Source: Orychophragmus violaceus
Lineage: Eukaryota > Streptophyta > Magnoliopsida > Brassicales > Brassicaceae
Reading direction: 5' to 3'
DNA: 64,000 bases
NCBI GenBank assembly: GCA_030180135.1
Contig: CM058235.1
Coordinates: forward strand, 13,005,145-13,069,144
The notes beneath the pieces are model-generated. The model searched no databases, had not been told where the DNA came from, and was given only the letters and a program-made list of their open reading frames with translations. This document shows positions 36,950-48,908 of this stretch, piece after piece (position 1 is the stretch's first letter; each line of letters begins with the position of its first letter). The position numbers and the translations under genes were made by a program.

Positions 36950-38459
36950 ATGAAACACGCCTTGGCAGCAATCAAAAACTCAGACTCAGGGGCTGCTCAG
37001 GATGTCAACTGGTACACTGACACAGGAGCCACTCATCATGTAATAAATAATCCTCATCAGCTTCAATCAGTCTTGCCATATGAAGGATCTGACTCTGTGA
37101 TGCTGGGAAATGGAGATTTCCTACCCATCACTCATATAGGATCTCTCTCACTTACAACAATATCAGGTACACTTCTATTGAACGATGTCTTAGTATGCTC
37201 GGATATAATTAAATATCTTCTCTCGGTTTCTAAGCTCACAGATGATTTTCCTTGTGAGTTTGTATTTGACTCTTGTCATGTGTATGTTAAGGACAAGGTA
37301 ACCAAACAACTCCTTATCCAAGGAGTCAAAAGTAATGGGCTACATAGGCTGGATAATCCTTATATCATGGCTTTCTACTCAACAAGACAACAATCAGCTT
37401 TTGATCAAGTTTGGCGTAGAAGGTTAGACCATCCTCATCAACAAGTTCTCCAGCATCTCTCCTCAATAAAAGCCATAGCAGTGAATAAGACTTCGAAGTC
37501 ACTTTGTCAAGCATGTTGTCTAGAAAAATCTTGCAAACTCCCTTTCTCTGCTTCTTCTTTTCAAGTTACAAGATCGTTGGAAAGAGTACATTGTGATGTT
37601 TGGGGTCCTGCTCCAGTTAATTCGGTTCAGGGTTTCAGATTTTACGTTGTATTCATTGATCAATATTCACGGTTTTGTTGGATGTATCCTTTGAGAATGA
37701 AATCATAAGTCTTTTCAAAGTTCAATATTTCAACAAAGAATCTTTTTTTTTTTTGATCAACAAAGAATCAATACAAACATAAAATAGGAGTGTTTCAAAG
37801 TGATGGAGGAGGTGGGTTTATGAACAATCAGTTTATAACTCATCTTGCAAGCAATGGTATTAAACATCACATCTCATGCCCCTATACACCTGAACAGAAT
37901 AGTATGGCAGAACGAAGACACATATAAATCATGTCCATGATGTTTCAAGGTCATCTACCACCTACTCTCTGGGTTGATGCGTTCCTGACAACAAATTTCC
38001 TCACGAACCTGGTTCCTTCTTCAGTTCATGAGAAGATGGCCAGTCCATATGAAGTTTTGAATGGACAAGCTCCAGTTTATATTGCTCTCAGAGTATTCGG
38101 GTGCTCTTGCTATCCCTACCTAAGGCCCTATGCACATAATAAATTTGATATTAAATCTCTGCATTGTGTCTTCATTGGATACTCTGAACAGTACAAGGGA
38201 TACAAGTGTGTTCATCCTTCTTATGGGAGAGTTTATCTATGCCGTCACGTATTGTTTGAGGAAGGACACTTTCACATATACATTCAAAAGTCTGATTCCA
38301 GAAGCAACAACAAGATTGCTGAGGGATTGGTATTATGAGACTGTGACAGAGCAACAAACTTCACAGTCAGAGGTTAATATAGAAGAAGAGCTTGTTTCTA
38401 ATAAGAAGACAATAGGAACAACTTTGGATGCTTCCTCACCTATAAATCAAGAAGCATAA
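36950..38459 (+). pseudogene. Copia-2 protease and integrase, interrupted
   Basis: Protease motif DTGATHHV is intact near 37019. Pre-integrase RRLDHPHQQVLQH and VHCDVWGPAPV follow near 37420-37610. The integrase core is broken near 37709 by stops and by a 15-bp poly(T)-GAT insert (37743-37757). YPYLRPYAHNKFD is at about 38110. No functional product is possible. Confidence 0.85.
37743..37757 (-). mobile_element. Tail-only retroposon insertion
   Basis: Twelve T residues plus GAT are flanked by the exact 12-bp duplication CAACAAAGAATC (37731-37742 and 37758-37769), inside the copia-2 integrase. Read on the minus strand this is a poly(A) tail with three bases of body: an extreme 5'-truncated retroposition. 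Confidence 0.75.
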
Positions 38460-38492
38460 CCAGAGGATGTAAAGGATCAGGCTGAATCTTTT

Positions 38493-40232
38493 GTGAATAT
38501 TCAGCAACAAAATAATGAAGAAGTTGCAAAGATTGCAGAGATTACTGATCCGGTACAAGTTGCAGAGGTCATTGCTCCGATACAAACTCAAGGGCGCTCA
38601 ATTAATGATCACTCAATGGTAACTAGAAGGAAGGATGATATTGTAAAGCCTAATCCGAGATATATCATGCACACCATCAAAGACATACCTTCAAAGCCGA
38701 AGACAGTAATTGAAGCTCTGAGACATCTTGGTTGGCATGCTGCTATGGATGAAGAAATTGAAACATGTAAAGAGACATCCACTTGGAGCTTGGTTCCACC
38801 ACCAAAGAATTTCAATCTTCTGGGATGTCGCTGGATTTATAAAACAAAGTTGAATGCGGATATAACACTGGATAAACTTAGAGCTAGACTCGTAGCTAAA
38901 GGCTATGAGCAGGAGGAAGGAGTAGATTTCCTGGATACCTACAAACCAGTGGTCAGAACAGCAACAATTCGCATGGTTCTACACATTGTAGTCACTGAAA
39001 AATGGGACATTAAACAGCTAGACGTCAAGAACGCCTTTCTTCATGAAGAGATAATGGAAACAGTGTATATGCAGCAACCTCTTGGATATGAGAATCAAGA
39101 GCATCCAGGATATGTTTGCAAATTACATAAGGCAATTTATGGCCTAAAACATACTCTTAGATCTTGGTTTGATAAGTTTAGCTCTCGTTTAATTGCTTTT
39201 TGCTTCAGCTGCAGCTCTAGAGATCCATTTTTGTTCATCTACAAACATGGAAATGATCTTATACTCATGTTTCTTTATGTGGACGATATAATACTGACTG
39301 GAAGTAATCAAGAGCTCATTTTAAATTTCCTGCAGTCTCTTAGTGAAAGCTTCAGAATGAAAGACATGGGGTCATTAAGCTACTTTCTTGGGATTCAAGC
39401 TCGGTTTACACCTTCAAGTTTGTTCTTAAACCAAGAAAAGTATGCCAAAGATCTATTGCAGTTTGCAGGGATGTTAGATTGTGTGTCGATGCCTACTTCT
39501 CTGCCTCTCCAGCTAGACAGAGTGCCTCATCAAGATGAATTGTTCATTGATCCTACCTATTTCAGATCCTTAGCCGGTAAACTTCAGTACATTACATTGA
39601 CTCGCCATGATATACAGTATGCTGTCAATTATGTATGTCAAAAATGCACATGCCTACTGTCTCTGATTTCCTACTGTTAAAGAGAATCTTACAATATCTG
39701 AAAGGGATAACAACTATGGGATTATGTCTGATGTCTGATACAGATTCAACACTCTGAGCCTGTTGTGATAGCGACTGGATAGGCTGCAGAGAGACCCGAA
39801 GATCCACAAGAGGCTTCTGCACATACCTTGGCTCAAACATAATATCATGGTAAACCAAGAGACAATCCACTGTCTCAAGATCATCAACATAAGCAGAGTA
39901 TATGACTCTTTCTGATACAACTGCTGAGGTCTCTTGGATAGAAGCTCTGCTCAAAGAGTTTGGTATTCATTAACAAAAACCAACTGATATTTACTGCGAT
40001 AACCTTTCAGCCATTCAGCTAACTGCAAATATGGTTTTACATAAGAGAAGCTAGCATTTTGAGACACATTATCACTATGTTAGAGAGAATGTTGCAGTGG
40101 GGACTCTCGTGGTAAAACAGGTGCCTGCTCATCAACAAATTGCGGACATTTTTACCAAGTCGTTACCTCAGGAGAACTTCTATGATCTTAGATTCAAAAT
40201 CGGTGTGGAAATCCTTACCATCTCGAGTTTGC
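38493..40232 (+). pseudogene. Copia-2 reverse transcriptase/RNase H, interrupted
   Basis: The RT is open over about 395 codons with LLGCRWIYKTKLN, QLDVKNAFLHEEI, KAIYGLKH and an intact catalytic YVDD (39276-39287). After 39680 the RNase H continues in other frames with stops: CDSDWIGC near 39768, DIYCDNLSAIQL near 39987 and IADIFTKSLP near 40141. RT is the best-preserved part of this element. Confidence 0.87.
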
Positions 40233-40257
40233 GGGGGGGGGGGGGGGGGGGGGGGGG
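40233..40257 (+). repeat. G25 homopolymer at the copia-2 polypurine tract
   Basis: Twenty-five consecutive G abut the 3' LTR where the polypurine primer site should be, presumably an expanded tract. Length may be affected by sequencing or assembly error. Confidence 0.85.
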
Positions 40258-40647
40258 TATTAACACAAACAGAACATTTCTGGGCCATAAGGAAAACGAA
40301 TTTGGAAATGTGGACTCACAGGAAATAAAACAAGCCCACTCAAGATCAGTCAAACACACCAACGACTACCTTGACTAAAAGAAGAGCAGAGGAAAAAGCA
40401 AGAGGTCGTACGGATTATCTCAAGGCCATAATCACGACCAAAAAAGTATTTGCCAGCCTTGAAGATAAGGATCAATGACTCTCTAATCTAGCTGTATATC
40501 TTATCATCTTTAGGTTTTTAGCTCCTCTGTGTATTAATATTTAAACAACCTTATGTAACATGGTTTTCTTATCAATGAAAATATGAATCATCTTTGACAA
40601 TCTCTAAGCTCTTTATTTTGTTTTACTTCATTTCATCTTTGATTTCA
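40258..40647 (+). repeat. Copia-2 3' LTR
   Basis: 390 bp, ending TTTCA; TSD GCAAC follows. Confidence 0.92.
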
Positions 40648-40652
40648 GCAAC

Positions 40653-41092
40653 ATTCTTAGAAATACTCCTCCATTCAACCATGAAAAGAGATGACAAACT
40701 GGATGACGTCTGAGTCTCGACCATTCACCAAACACTTATTACTGAAAAAGGTAGATCGATCATGCATGGATAATCAAAGATAAGAAAGGTTGCTCTCACT
40801 GAGTCACCTTCCAAATCTCACTAGACATGAGCCGAGACAAGTACTAAATGTAAAACCAAAAACACTCCCACAAGCCATGATCTACCTTTCTTCTCCATAA
40901 AATGTTGGGTTAATTTCATTGAGTATACAAAAGAATATGAGTATGCATAGCATGAGATCCACCATATATCCATATGTTTATTTTCGTCAGTAGGAAAAAT
41001 AATCTTTTTAACTCACAAAAATATATATTTTTTTGACGACCACAAAAGTATTAAAAAGATTAAAACTATAACTAGATTCCCAATAATACAAT
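40653..41092. other. Spacer between copia-2 and the Helitron
   Basis: No gene or repeat boundary recognised. Confidence 0.35.
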
Positions 41093-44000
41093 ATGTACTA
41101 TTAAAGGAGAAGTATGTTTTAGAAACTACCATTAGTTTTCAATTTATTTACAAACTATGTCACTGGTTTTTTTGTTTTTATTTTATTTCATTAAAGACAT
41201 AATAGTATTTTTTTAAAAAAAATTAAAAATATCTTAAACACTATAAAAAATTATCATTCTTCTTCGAACAAACTAAACTAAGCAATATATTCCCAATATT
41301 ACCATATTTCTTACCATATGTCAATAACAACCTTAATTAAATTGATTTAAAAATATCTTAAACAATATTAAGAAGATTTTATCAATATTTCTTATTCTTC
41401 TAACAAACCAAACTTGATGACTAATTTAAGATAACTGTATTTTGATACTGGTACACGTTGTGACCAAGATTATTATAGAATATCAAATTACATCCTCAAT
41501 TATTATTTATACTATAGAATATGCTAACTTAATAACCACTTTTCAAAAAAATATAATCTCCTAACATAACTATCAATTAAATAAATATAAAAAATTTAAC
41601 TAAATTTTATAACATAAATTTTTTTTTGGCGTAATAAAATTATAAATCATGTTTTAGATGATTATAAATTTCTTTTAATATATTGCCTATAAATCTAATT
41701 GATTTCTTATATAATCGGTATTCTAATTGATTTTTTTTAACCAACAAATATATTTAGTTTCCTAAATTTACGATCAAACAATATAATCAATAAATGATTA
41801 TCCCATATTCAAATTGCTTAATGTGATAAAGAATATTCCATGTTTAGTTACCTAAAATTTTGAATCAATAAAAAAATCCCAATAAACGATGATCCCATAT
41901 TCGAATTGACTAACTTGCTGAAGAATATTCCATATATCCATCAAACAATATATATGAGATGATTTCGGTTTCCTAGGTCCTAATCAAATAAATATGAGCG
42001 GATAGCCTCTTGGTGGAACTCTTTCCAAGCAGAAATTGATCCTCACAATTTCTCCGGATCTGATCTTAATCCAATCCTATTTAAATCTTTGTTTCGTCCA
42101 TTCTTAATTCTCTAATCGTTCATGTACTTTTGTAGGAAGAGATTGTGAAGGAAATCAATGAGAATCCAAACGCTGGAGATGCTATGAATGACTTCTTTGC
42201 TATGGCTACTGTGAGTTTATTATTGATCTTATATCTTAAGACATACAATTTTCCTCTCTTTCAGTAGAGAAACAAATGTTCATCATCATAGTTTATGAAA
42301 TTTGACTTTTGGGTATGTATGTGTGTAAGTTGCAAAGTTTAAGTCGCCTCCTCGGTTTTAAGCAACAACCAAAGAAGGAATATATTTTTGTAAGCCGTGA
42401 TGGCATGACATTTTTAAGCTTCCAAAAGAATTTGACGCAAGAAGCGCTTGGTCACAACGTGCACCAGTATCAAATTCCATATCTCGATTATCACACTAAA
42501 GATCGGGTAAACAATATTAAGAAGATTCTATCAAATATTCCTTATTATTCTTAAGATACAATATTATGAAGATTCTATCAATCTAACTAAAACATTTAAA
42601 ACAACACTTGTGTAAAAGATTGACGCAATCATTGCTCCATTTCTTCACAGTACCGACGGCTAAAACATGGAGTTAACCAAGTAAGCGGATCTTTAAACTG
42701 TGGTTTCGTAAGTATATGTCTTCCATTTTGAATAATATGAGATGAACGACAAATGAGCTTTTGTAGAGTGATGATTTCTTTCGAGCTGACAATCCAGATG
42801 GTGTAGAGACACGAACCGAGGTAAGTGGTAACTTGAATTGCTTAGTTTTTTCCAGTTTGCGACTGTCTCTTCTAATTTGTGTGTATAAATTCATCTTTTT
42901 GATACTTTCAACTTAATTCGTTATGCTGAGAGATGATTGATTCAGTGATCAATGTTAACACTATTTACCTTCTCCTTTGCACATAGTTTTAGTATATCAC
43001 ATGCCAATAGGTAGCAACACTTGCAATGAAGGACTTGATAGCTTGGATGCAAGATGGTGGGCGAGTAAGTATTTTATAGTTAGAACTTTTCATGGTTTTT
43101 ATATACTGCATTTTAAATAGTTTTCATTTGTAGGTCGGAAACTTTGAAGAAGAAATTTGTTGAAAAATGGAATTGACTCTTGCAAAGATTAAAAGAATTT
43201 TTGTCATGCAGCTGGTTCGCTTATAATAATATCCAAGAATTTGGCTCAAATATCAACATAAACAGGTTCAGCTCACAATCTTAAATCCCTTGGAAAGAGT
43301 ATGTTGTCGGCATTGTTCCATGTCCGGTTCACACTCATCACAACGTTCTCTTTATAATGTGGTGGATCATTGAAGACATATTCATTTGATGATACCTCTA
43401 CAAGTTCTTGGATGATTGGTGATCATGCAACTTATATAGACGATAATCATTTTTGATGTAGCAAACATGTAATTTAATTGTATCTATTAATATGTACGTT
43501 TTATAATATTTATAAATTTAATTTTTATAATTTAATTTTTATTTTAAACTAATTGTAGTATAAATATTATAAAATTTAGTTACACATGTGCAATGAAAAT
43601 AATTTGATTTAGTTAGAGTAAAAAGTATAGAGAAATATACAAAGTTATTTTTGTATTTTGTATCTAAATTTAAAAAGTTAAAAGTTATAAATAGAGCTAA
43701 ACAAATTTTAATAGGCATGCGTTACTTTTAACGAGTTTAAATAAGCGGATATAATTGAGTCTTAAATAGAAAAGGATCTAAACGGGCCGAGTTTGTCTGT
43801 TTTAACATCTATATGTAAACCCAAATAAAATTTTAAAAATCAAAACCCCAAAATAATTATTTACTAAATAATTATTTGCAAGAAGAAAAGTTTTCTTAAT
43901 AATACACACTTAAATTTTCTGCATTTTGTATTTAAATTATAAATAGACCTAAACGAATTTAAATAGGTATGTGCTACTTCTGTCGATATTAAATGAATGA

Positions 44001-44210
44001 ATATAAACTGATCTTAAATATAAACGGTATGATATTTTCATTTATATTTAAAATAAATAGGTAACAAAAACAGAATATAGCCAAAAACATATAAATTCAA
44101 TATTTAGATAAAAATAAATGAAAAATAAATACAAAATTTATATAAGATATTATTTATACCATAAATATCAAAAAAATATTATATCCGCCGATCGGCGGGT
44201 CAAAATCTAG
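41093..44210 (+). mobile_element. Helitron with captured gene fragments
   Basis: The 3' end is typical: a 14-bp palindrome CCGCCGATCGGCGG (44185-44198), then GTCAAAATCTAG ending in CTAG (44207-44210) followed by T. The 5' end is inferred at 41093 from 'tgtactattaaaggagaagt', which resembles the Brassicaceae Helitron start; the initial TC is not preserved. No helicase is present, so it is non-autonomous. It carries exon-intron fragments at 42136-43170. Confidence 0.7.
42136..43165 (+). pseudogene. Captured fragment resembling fructose-6-phosphate 2-kinase (F2KP) kinase domain
   Basis: Short exons with GT-AG borders lie in one orientation: 42136-42210, about 42330-42506, 42651-42680, 42767-42820, 43011-43064 and from 43134. 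The third to sixth encode YRRLKHGVNQ, SDDFFRADNPDGVETRTE, VATLAMKDLIAWMQDGGR and VGNFEEEIC-stop. These match, from memory, the 6-phosphofructo-2-kinase region of plant F2KP (YRRLKHGVNQ...DFFRADNPEG...MIAWMQEGGQVG). The first two are less certain. The fragment lacks the rest of the kinase and the phosphatase and ends in a stop, so it is not a functional enzyme. Introns are kept, which points to DNA-level capture. Confidence 0.6.
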
Positions 44211-44820
44211 TTCTGCTAGTATAAAAAAACATTGGATGCTATTATTCAAAAATGTTTCTTTTTTCTTTGGCATCATTCAAAAATGTTTCTCTCTTCACTT
44301 TTGTTTTCAAATTTTGACATTCTTATTATTATTCTATGGACAAAGCTAAGCCCATATACCCTCGAAAGCCCAATACGTATGAAATTGGGCCACATCTGCG
44401 CTCAAGTATCAGATTTAAGACTAGGCCTCTCTAATAACTTCGGAAATCTGTTTAATATTCGTAAACCCAAATCTGTTCAAAAACTCGGCGAGCAGAACCG
44501 GTTAGTCGCCGGGAAGTTGCTGGTCGGACCGGAGCCGCGGCGAGTTGGGCCTAGGCGGATGAAAAATCGGATCTTTGGTTTTTTTTTTTTTGAGTGTTTA
44601 AGATTATAAATCAAGAGATATGTTTGAGATGTGGACAAACCGAGAAGAAATAAGAAGAAACAACACTATAATTGATGAAAATGATGAAAATATGAAGATT
44701 TTATGCAGTGGCCGTCGAAAAATTAGGGTTGCAGAGTCTTTTTTTTTTAAGGAAGAAGATGACAGCGAATTGACCATTTTACCCTTCATTAAATAAATCT
44801 GGAAAAAAACCAAAATTGCA
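44211..44820. other. Spacer upstream of FTSH3
   Basis: Contains repeated 'attcaaaaatgtttctctt'-type sequence near 44240-44290 and a plus-strand frame of 125 codons (44232-44609) with no known domain. No gene is supported. Confidence 0.35.
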
Positions 44821-44821
44821 C

Positions 44822-44881
44822 CACCTGAGCGTCGAACCTAAGACCTATGTGTAGTATAGCGCACATAAACCGCTAGGCCAC
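44822..44881 (-). repeat. tRNA-like/SINE-head sequence
   Basis: On the minus strand, an A-box-like GTGGCCTAGCGG and a B-box-like TAGGTTCGACGC lie about 35 bp apart, as in a SINE head. No tail or duplication was found. The 15-bp duplication of the next SINE lies inside this head. Confidence 0.45.
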
Positions 44882-44992
44882 CTCTGCGTCCATCTCATCT
44901 GGAGTTCGACTCCACCTTCCTTCCTCCTGCTGGAAGGACTGGGTCAGTGGGCCGGCCCGTTGTGGCCCATACAGCTTTAAAAAAAAAAAAAA
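44882..44992 (+). mobile_element. Short SINE inserted in a SINE-like head
   Basis: 111-bp insert with B-box-like GAGTTCGACTCC (about 44912) and an A tail, flanked by the exact 15-bp duplication AAACCGCTAGGCCAC (44867-44881 and 44993-45007). Confidence 0.8.
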
Positions 44993-45125
44993 AAACCGCT
45001 AGGCCACGTGAAACTTTTGGTAATACTTAACATTATTTATATATAACTGCATCTTCATATAAAAAACTTCCAAAATTCCGCCCCGCGTAATCCCCGCTTA
45101 ATCCCCGATTTATTCGCTAGACGCT

Positions 45126-45132
45126 AGGCCCA
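45126..45132. promoter_or_regulatory. Possible site II element upstream of FTSH3
   Basis: AGGCCCA (reverse complement TGGGCCT) matches the TGGGCY site II motif common in promoters of plant genes for mitochondrial proteins. It lies about 255 bp upstream of the FTSH3 start. Single copy, so weak evidence. Confidence 0.4.
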
Positions 45133-45384
45133 ATCCCATCGCCCGATTAGCGCTTAGCGAGTTTTCGACCGGAGCCAAAAACCGGTTCAAGATAATCCAT
45201 TTCACAACTAACAACAGCGAAGTACAGAACGCGACTGTCTTGTCTGCCTTTTGCATATCTCTCTCCATCGAACAACAGATAAAACAAAATATCAAAAACC
45301 CAAACTTTATGCTCGTTTCAGATCTTCGATTCGCCATTTTTCTAAATATTATGCGAAATCTCTTTTGTTCGTAGTGATTTCTTA

Positions 45385-48300
45385 ATGACGATGATCTTCT
45401 CCAAGCTTGGTCGCTCCGTCTCTCGATCAAGGGTCAGTTTCAATTCGTTGATTTCTTCTCAGATTCGTCTTTAATTTGTGTTTTTTCCCTCTCCTGATTT
45501 TTGTTTATATTTGGGGTGAAATTAGGGGTTTCTGTACGGTGGTGGTGTGAGATCGGCGAGGCTGCTTACTCCACCGGCTATTGAGGCGGCGCCGGTCAAT
45601 CAAGTGGAAGGTGGACTATGGTTTTTAATGCGGCACTTTAATTCGTTAACTGCTCGAAAGGGACTTGTCAACAACGATTTGATTGGCGCTTTTGCTAATC
45701 CAAGAATTCGTCGATTCTTCTCCGAGGAAGCTCCGAAGAAGAAGAGTATGTTGCAAAAGCCCTCAATTTTTTTAAAAAAAATTTCATGATTCTTACTGAA
45801 TCGTTATTAGTTGACAAATGTGTTGTTCATTACTGTCTTTGTTGTCTGCACTGTAGATTATGAGAACTACTTTCCTAAAGCTACGAAACAAGAACCAAAG
45901 AATGATCAGAAATCAGAGTCTAAAGGTGACTCTTTTATTTCTGTTTTGCTTTCGAGGTTAGGAAAAAGCTTTGACCTTTCTCTTTAGTGTTACGTTTTTC
46001 TTTCAATTTTTGACAAGATATTTTGGCTTTTCTTTTGTTTGTGATTCTTAACTCTTAACATATTCACCTTTTCCATATTGCCAAATGTGAATATAACCTT
46101 ACTTACAGCTTTTGCGGAGGAGTGTGTGTAGACCACTGAATTTTGTGTTTGGGAGTGTTTTTAGATTTACATTTAGTATCAGTAAGGATCGATTACTCTT
46201 CTTTCAAATAATAAGATGAGTTTTTGGTTTGAGCCTTTGCGGAGGAATGTTATTAGACACACTTAATTTTGTTTGTGGATTGTTGAATTTGTATAACTGT
46301 TTACTCAGTAAGATGGTTGATCAACAAGAGTTTTTATAAATTATATGTTGCATGACCTGAGACGTTTCTTGTTGCTCCACTGAGACATTTACCAATGAGA
46401 TAGCATCAGTTTTATTCTTTCACTTTTCTTGTTTTGAGACCTGTTGGTGCTACTGAAGAATTCTGATAATTTAAAATGTTTTTTTTTTTGTTGCAATACA
46501 GAGGGTTCAGACAAGAATGAACATGAGAACATCGGAGATATGTTTATGAATCGTTTCCAGAATTTGCTAATTCCTCTGCTGGCTCTTGCTGTGTTCTTTT
46601 CTTCTTTCTCATTTGGCTCTGGAGACCAGCAACAGGCAAGCATATTTAATAAAAACAACTGTGATATGTCTTGGATCTCTATACTGGGTTCATCTTGTCT
46701 ATGGAATTGCGGATTTGGCCCTGCTTGTATGTTTTCCACTAATATCCCATTCTATGCCTCTTTGTTTCAGATTAGTTTCCAGGAGTTCAAAAACAAGCTT
46801 CTCGAGCCTGGTCTAGTTGACCACATAGATGTTTCAAACAAATCTGTAGCCAAAGTTTACGTGAGGAGCACACCGAGAAACCAACAAACAACTCCAGATG
46901 TTTTTGACCAAGGAAATGGTAATGTCCAAAGTATCCCTGCTAAGACAACTGGTGGTCAGTATAAGTACTACTTCAATATCGGTAGTGTCGACTCTTTTGA
47001 GGAGAAACTCGAAGAAGCTCAAGAAGCGTTAGGCGTGGATCCTCACGAGTTTGTTCCCGTCACCTACGTCAGTGAAATGCTCTGGTTTCAAGAGTTCATG
47101 AGGTTTGCACCGACTTTACTGCTCTTGGGTAGTCTCTTTTATGGGGCTAGGCGAATGCAAGGCGGGTTAGGTGTAGGAGGAACCGGCGGGAAGAATGGTC
47201 GTGGGATCTTCAATATAGGCAAAGCAACAATAACAAGAGCTGATAAAAACTCCAAGAACAAGATTTACTTCAAGGATGTTGCTGGATGTGACGAGGCAAA
47301 ACAAGAAATCATGGAGTTTGTACATTTCCTTAAGAACCCTAAAAAGTACGAAGATTTGGGTGCTAAGATCCCGAAAGGTGCGCTTTTAGTCGGTCCTCCT
47401 GGAACTGGAAAGACCCTTTTAGCAAAAGCTACTGCTGGAGAATCCGGTGTGCCATTTCTGTCTATATCTGGTTCAGATTTCATGGAGATGTTTGTTGGTG
47501 TTGGACCTTCGAGGGTGAGAAATTTGTTCCAAGAGGCTAGACAGGCTGCACCAAGCATTATATTTATAGACGAAATCGATGCAATTGGTCGGGCAAGAGG
47601 ACGTGGAGGTTTAGGTGGTAACGATGAGCGTGAGAGCACTTTGAATCAGTTGCTAGTTGAAATGGATGGGTTTGGTACAACTGCTGGAGTTGTGGTTCTT
47701 GCTGGGACCAACAGACCGGATATTCTGGATAAAGCTTTGTTACGGCCAGGCCGGTTTGATCGTCAGATAACCATTGATAAACCAGATATCAAAGGCCGTG
47801 ATCAGATTTTCCAGATTTACTTAAAGAAGATCAAACTGGATCACGAGCCATCGTATTACTCTCAAAGGCTTGCGGCTCTCACTCCCGGTTTTGCTGGAGC
47901 TGACATTGCGAATGTCTGTAACGAAGCGGCTCTTATTACCGCTAGACATGGAGGAGCGACAGTCACAATGGCACACTTTGAATCTGCGATTGATCGTGTT
48001 ATTGGTGGTCTTGAGAAGAAGAACAGGGTAAAAGAAAAAGCTTTCTCCTTTTTCAGACAATGCTTTTGAGAAATCTGCACTGCTTCTGAATGTTTTTGAT
48101 TGTGAACAGGTGATAAGTAAATTGGAGCGTCGTACAGTTGCCTATCATGAATCTGGTCACGCGGTTGTAGGATGGTTCCTGGAACATGCGGAGCCATTGC
48201 TGAAGGTGACCATCGTGCCTCGTGGCACGGCAGCGCTAGGGTTTGCTCAATACGTTCCAAATGAAAACCTTCTGATGACCAAAGAACAACTCTTTGACAT

Positions 48301-48908
48301 GACTTGCATGACCCTTGGTGGCCGTGCAGCCGAGCAGGTAAACTAGTTGCTACCTTTAGATATACTAAAATTAGTTATCTTGTTACATTTTAAAGATGTT
48401 TCAAAGTTTCTGATCCCTTCTAACGCAGGTATTGATTGGAAGAATCTCGACCGGTGCGCAGAACGATCTGGAGAAGGTGACGAAGATGACGTACGCGCAA
48501 GTAGCTGTTTACGGTTTCAGTGACAAGGTTGGGCTGCTCTCGTTTCCGCCAAGGGACGATGGGTACGAGTTCAATAAACCGTACAGCAACAAGACCGGTG
48601 CGATCATAGACGAGGAAGTTAGGGAATGGGTGGCCAAGGCTTATGAGAAGACCGTGGAGCTGGTTGAGGAACACAAAGAGCAAGTGGCACAGATCGCCGA
48701 GCTTTTACTGGAGAAAGAAGTGCTGCATCAGGATGATCTTGTCAAAGTTTTGGGTGAACGTCCGTTTAAATCGGCCGAGGTGACCAATTACGACCGGTTC
48801 AAGTCTGGATTTGAGGAGAGTGAGAAAGAGGAGTCCACCACGACGGTTACGCCTGTGGTGGATGAAGGAGCTCCTCCGCCGCTTGAACCGCAGGTGGTTC
48901 CGGTGTAA
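45385..48908 (+). CDS. FTSH3: Mitochondrial ATP-dependent zinc metalloprotease FTSH3 (m-AAA protease)
   Basis: Inner-membrane AAA protease facing the matrix; degrades membrane proteins and, in Arabidopsis, acts on complex I turnover and partners FTSH10. Seven exons: 45385-45432, 45526-45745, 45857-45925, 46502-46635, 46771-48027, 48110-48337 and 48429-48908. They give 811 residues (Arabidopsis about 809). The basic N-terminus MTMIFSKLGRSVSRSR fits a mitochondrial presequence. Transmembrane segments are at about 131-150 and 268-285; Walker A GPPGTGKT 365-372; Walker B IIFIDE 420-425; arginine finger/SRH TNRPDILDKALLRPGRFDR 470-488; zinc site HESGH 589-593. Intron 4 (46636-46770) uses a GC donor (cag|gcaagc), is 135 bp long and has no in-frame stop. 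FTSH10 is the closest alternative; synteny with UFD1 and CYP707A2 favours FTSH3. Confidence 0.97.

Larger units (their letters stand above)
35619..40647 (+). mobile_element. Ty1/copia retrotransposon 2, degenerate
   Basis: 5029-bp plus-strand element with LTRs of 390 bp (35619-36008 and 40258-40647) and TSD GCAAC (35614-35618, 40648-40652). The PBS TGGTATCAGAGC starts right after the 5' LTR (36009-36020). The LTRs start TATTAAC rather than TG. Where a polypurine tract is expected, a run of 25 G precedes the 3' LTR (40233-40257). Gag, protease, integrase, RT and RNase H are in copia order with many stops. It is a separate insertion from copia-1. Confidence 0.94.

Noticed and set aside
46636..46770. 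Reading straight through as FTSH3 coding sequence
   Set aside because: The inserted 45 residues break the conserved QQQ-ISFQEF junction of FTSH3, and a GC-AG intron fits precisely.
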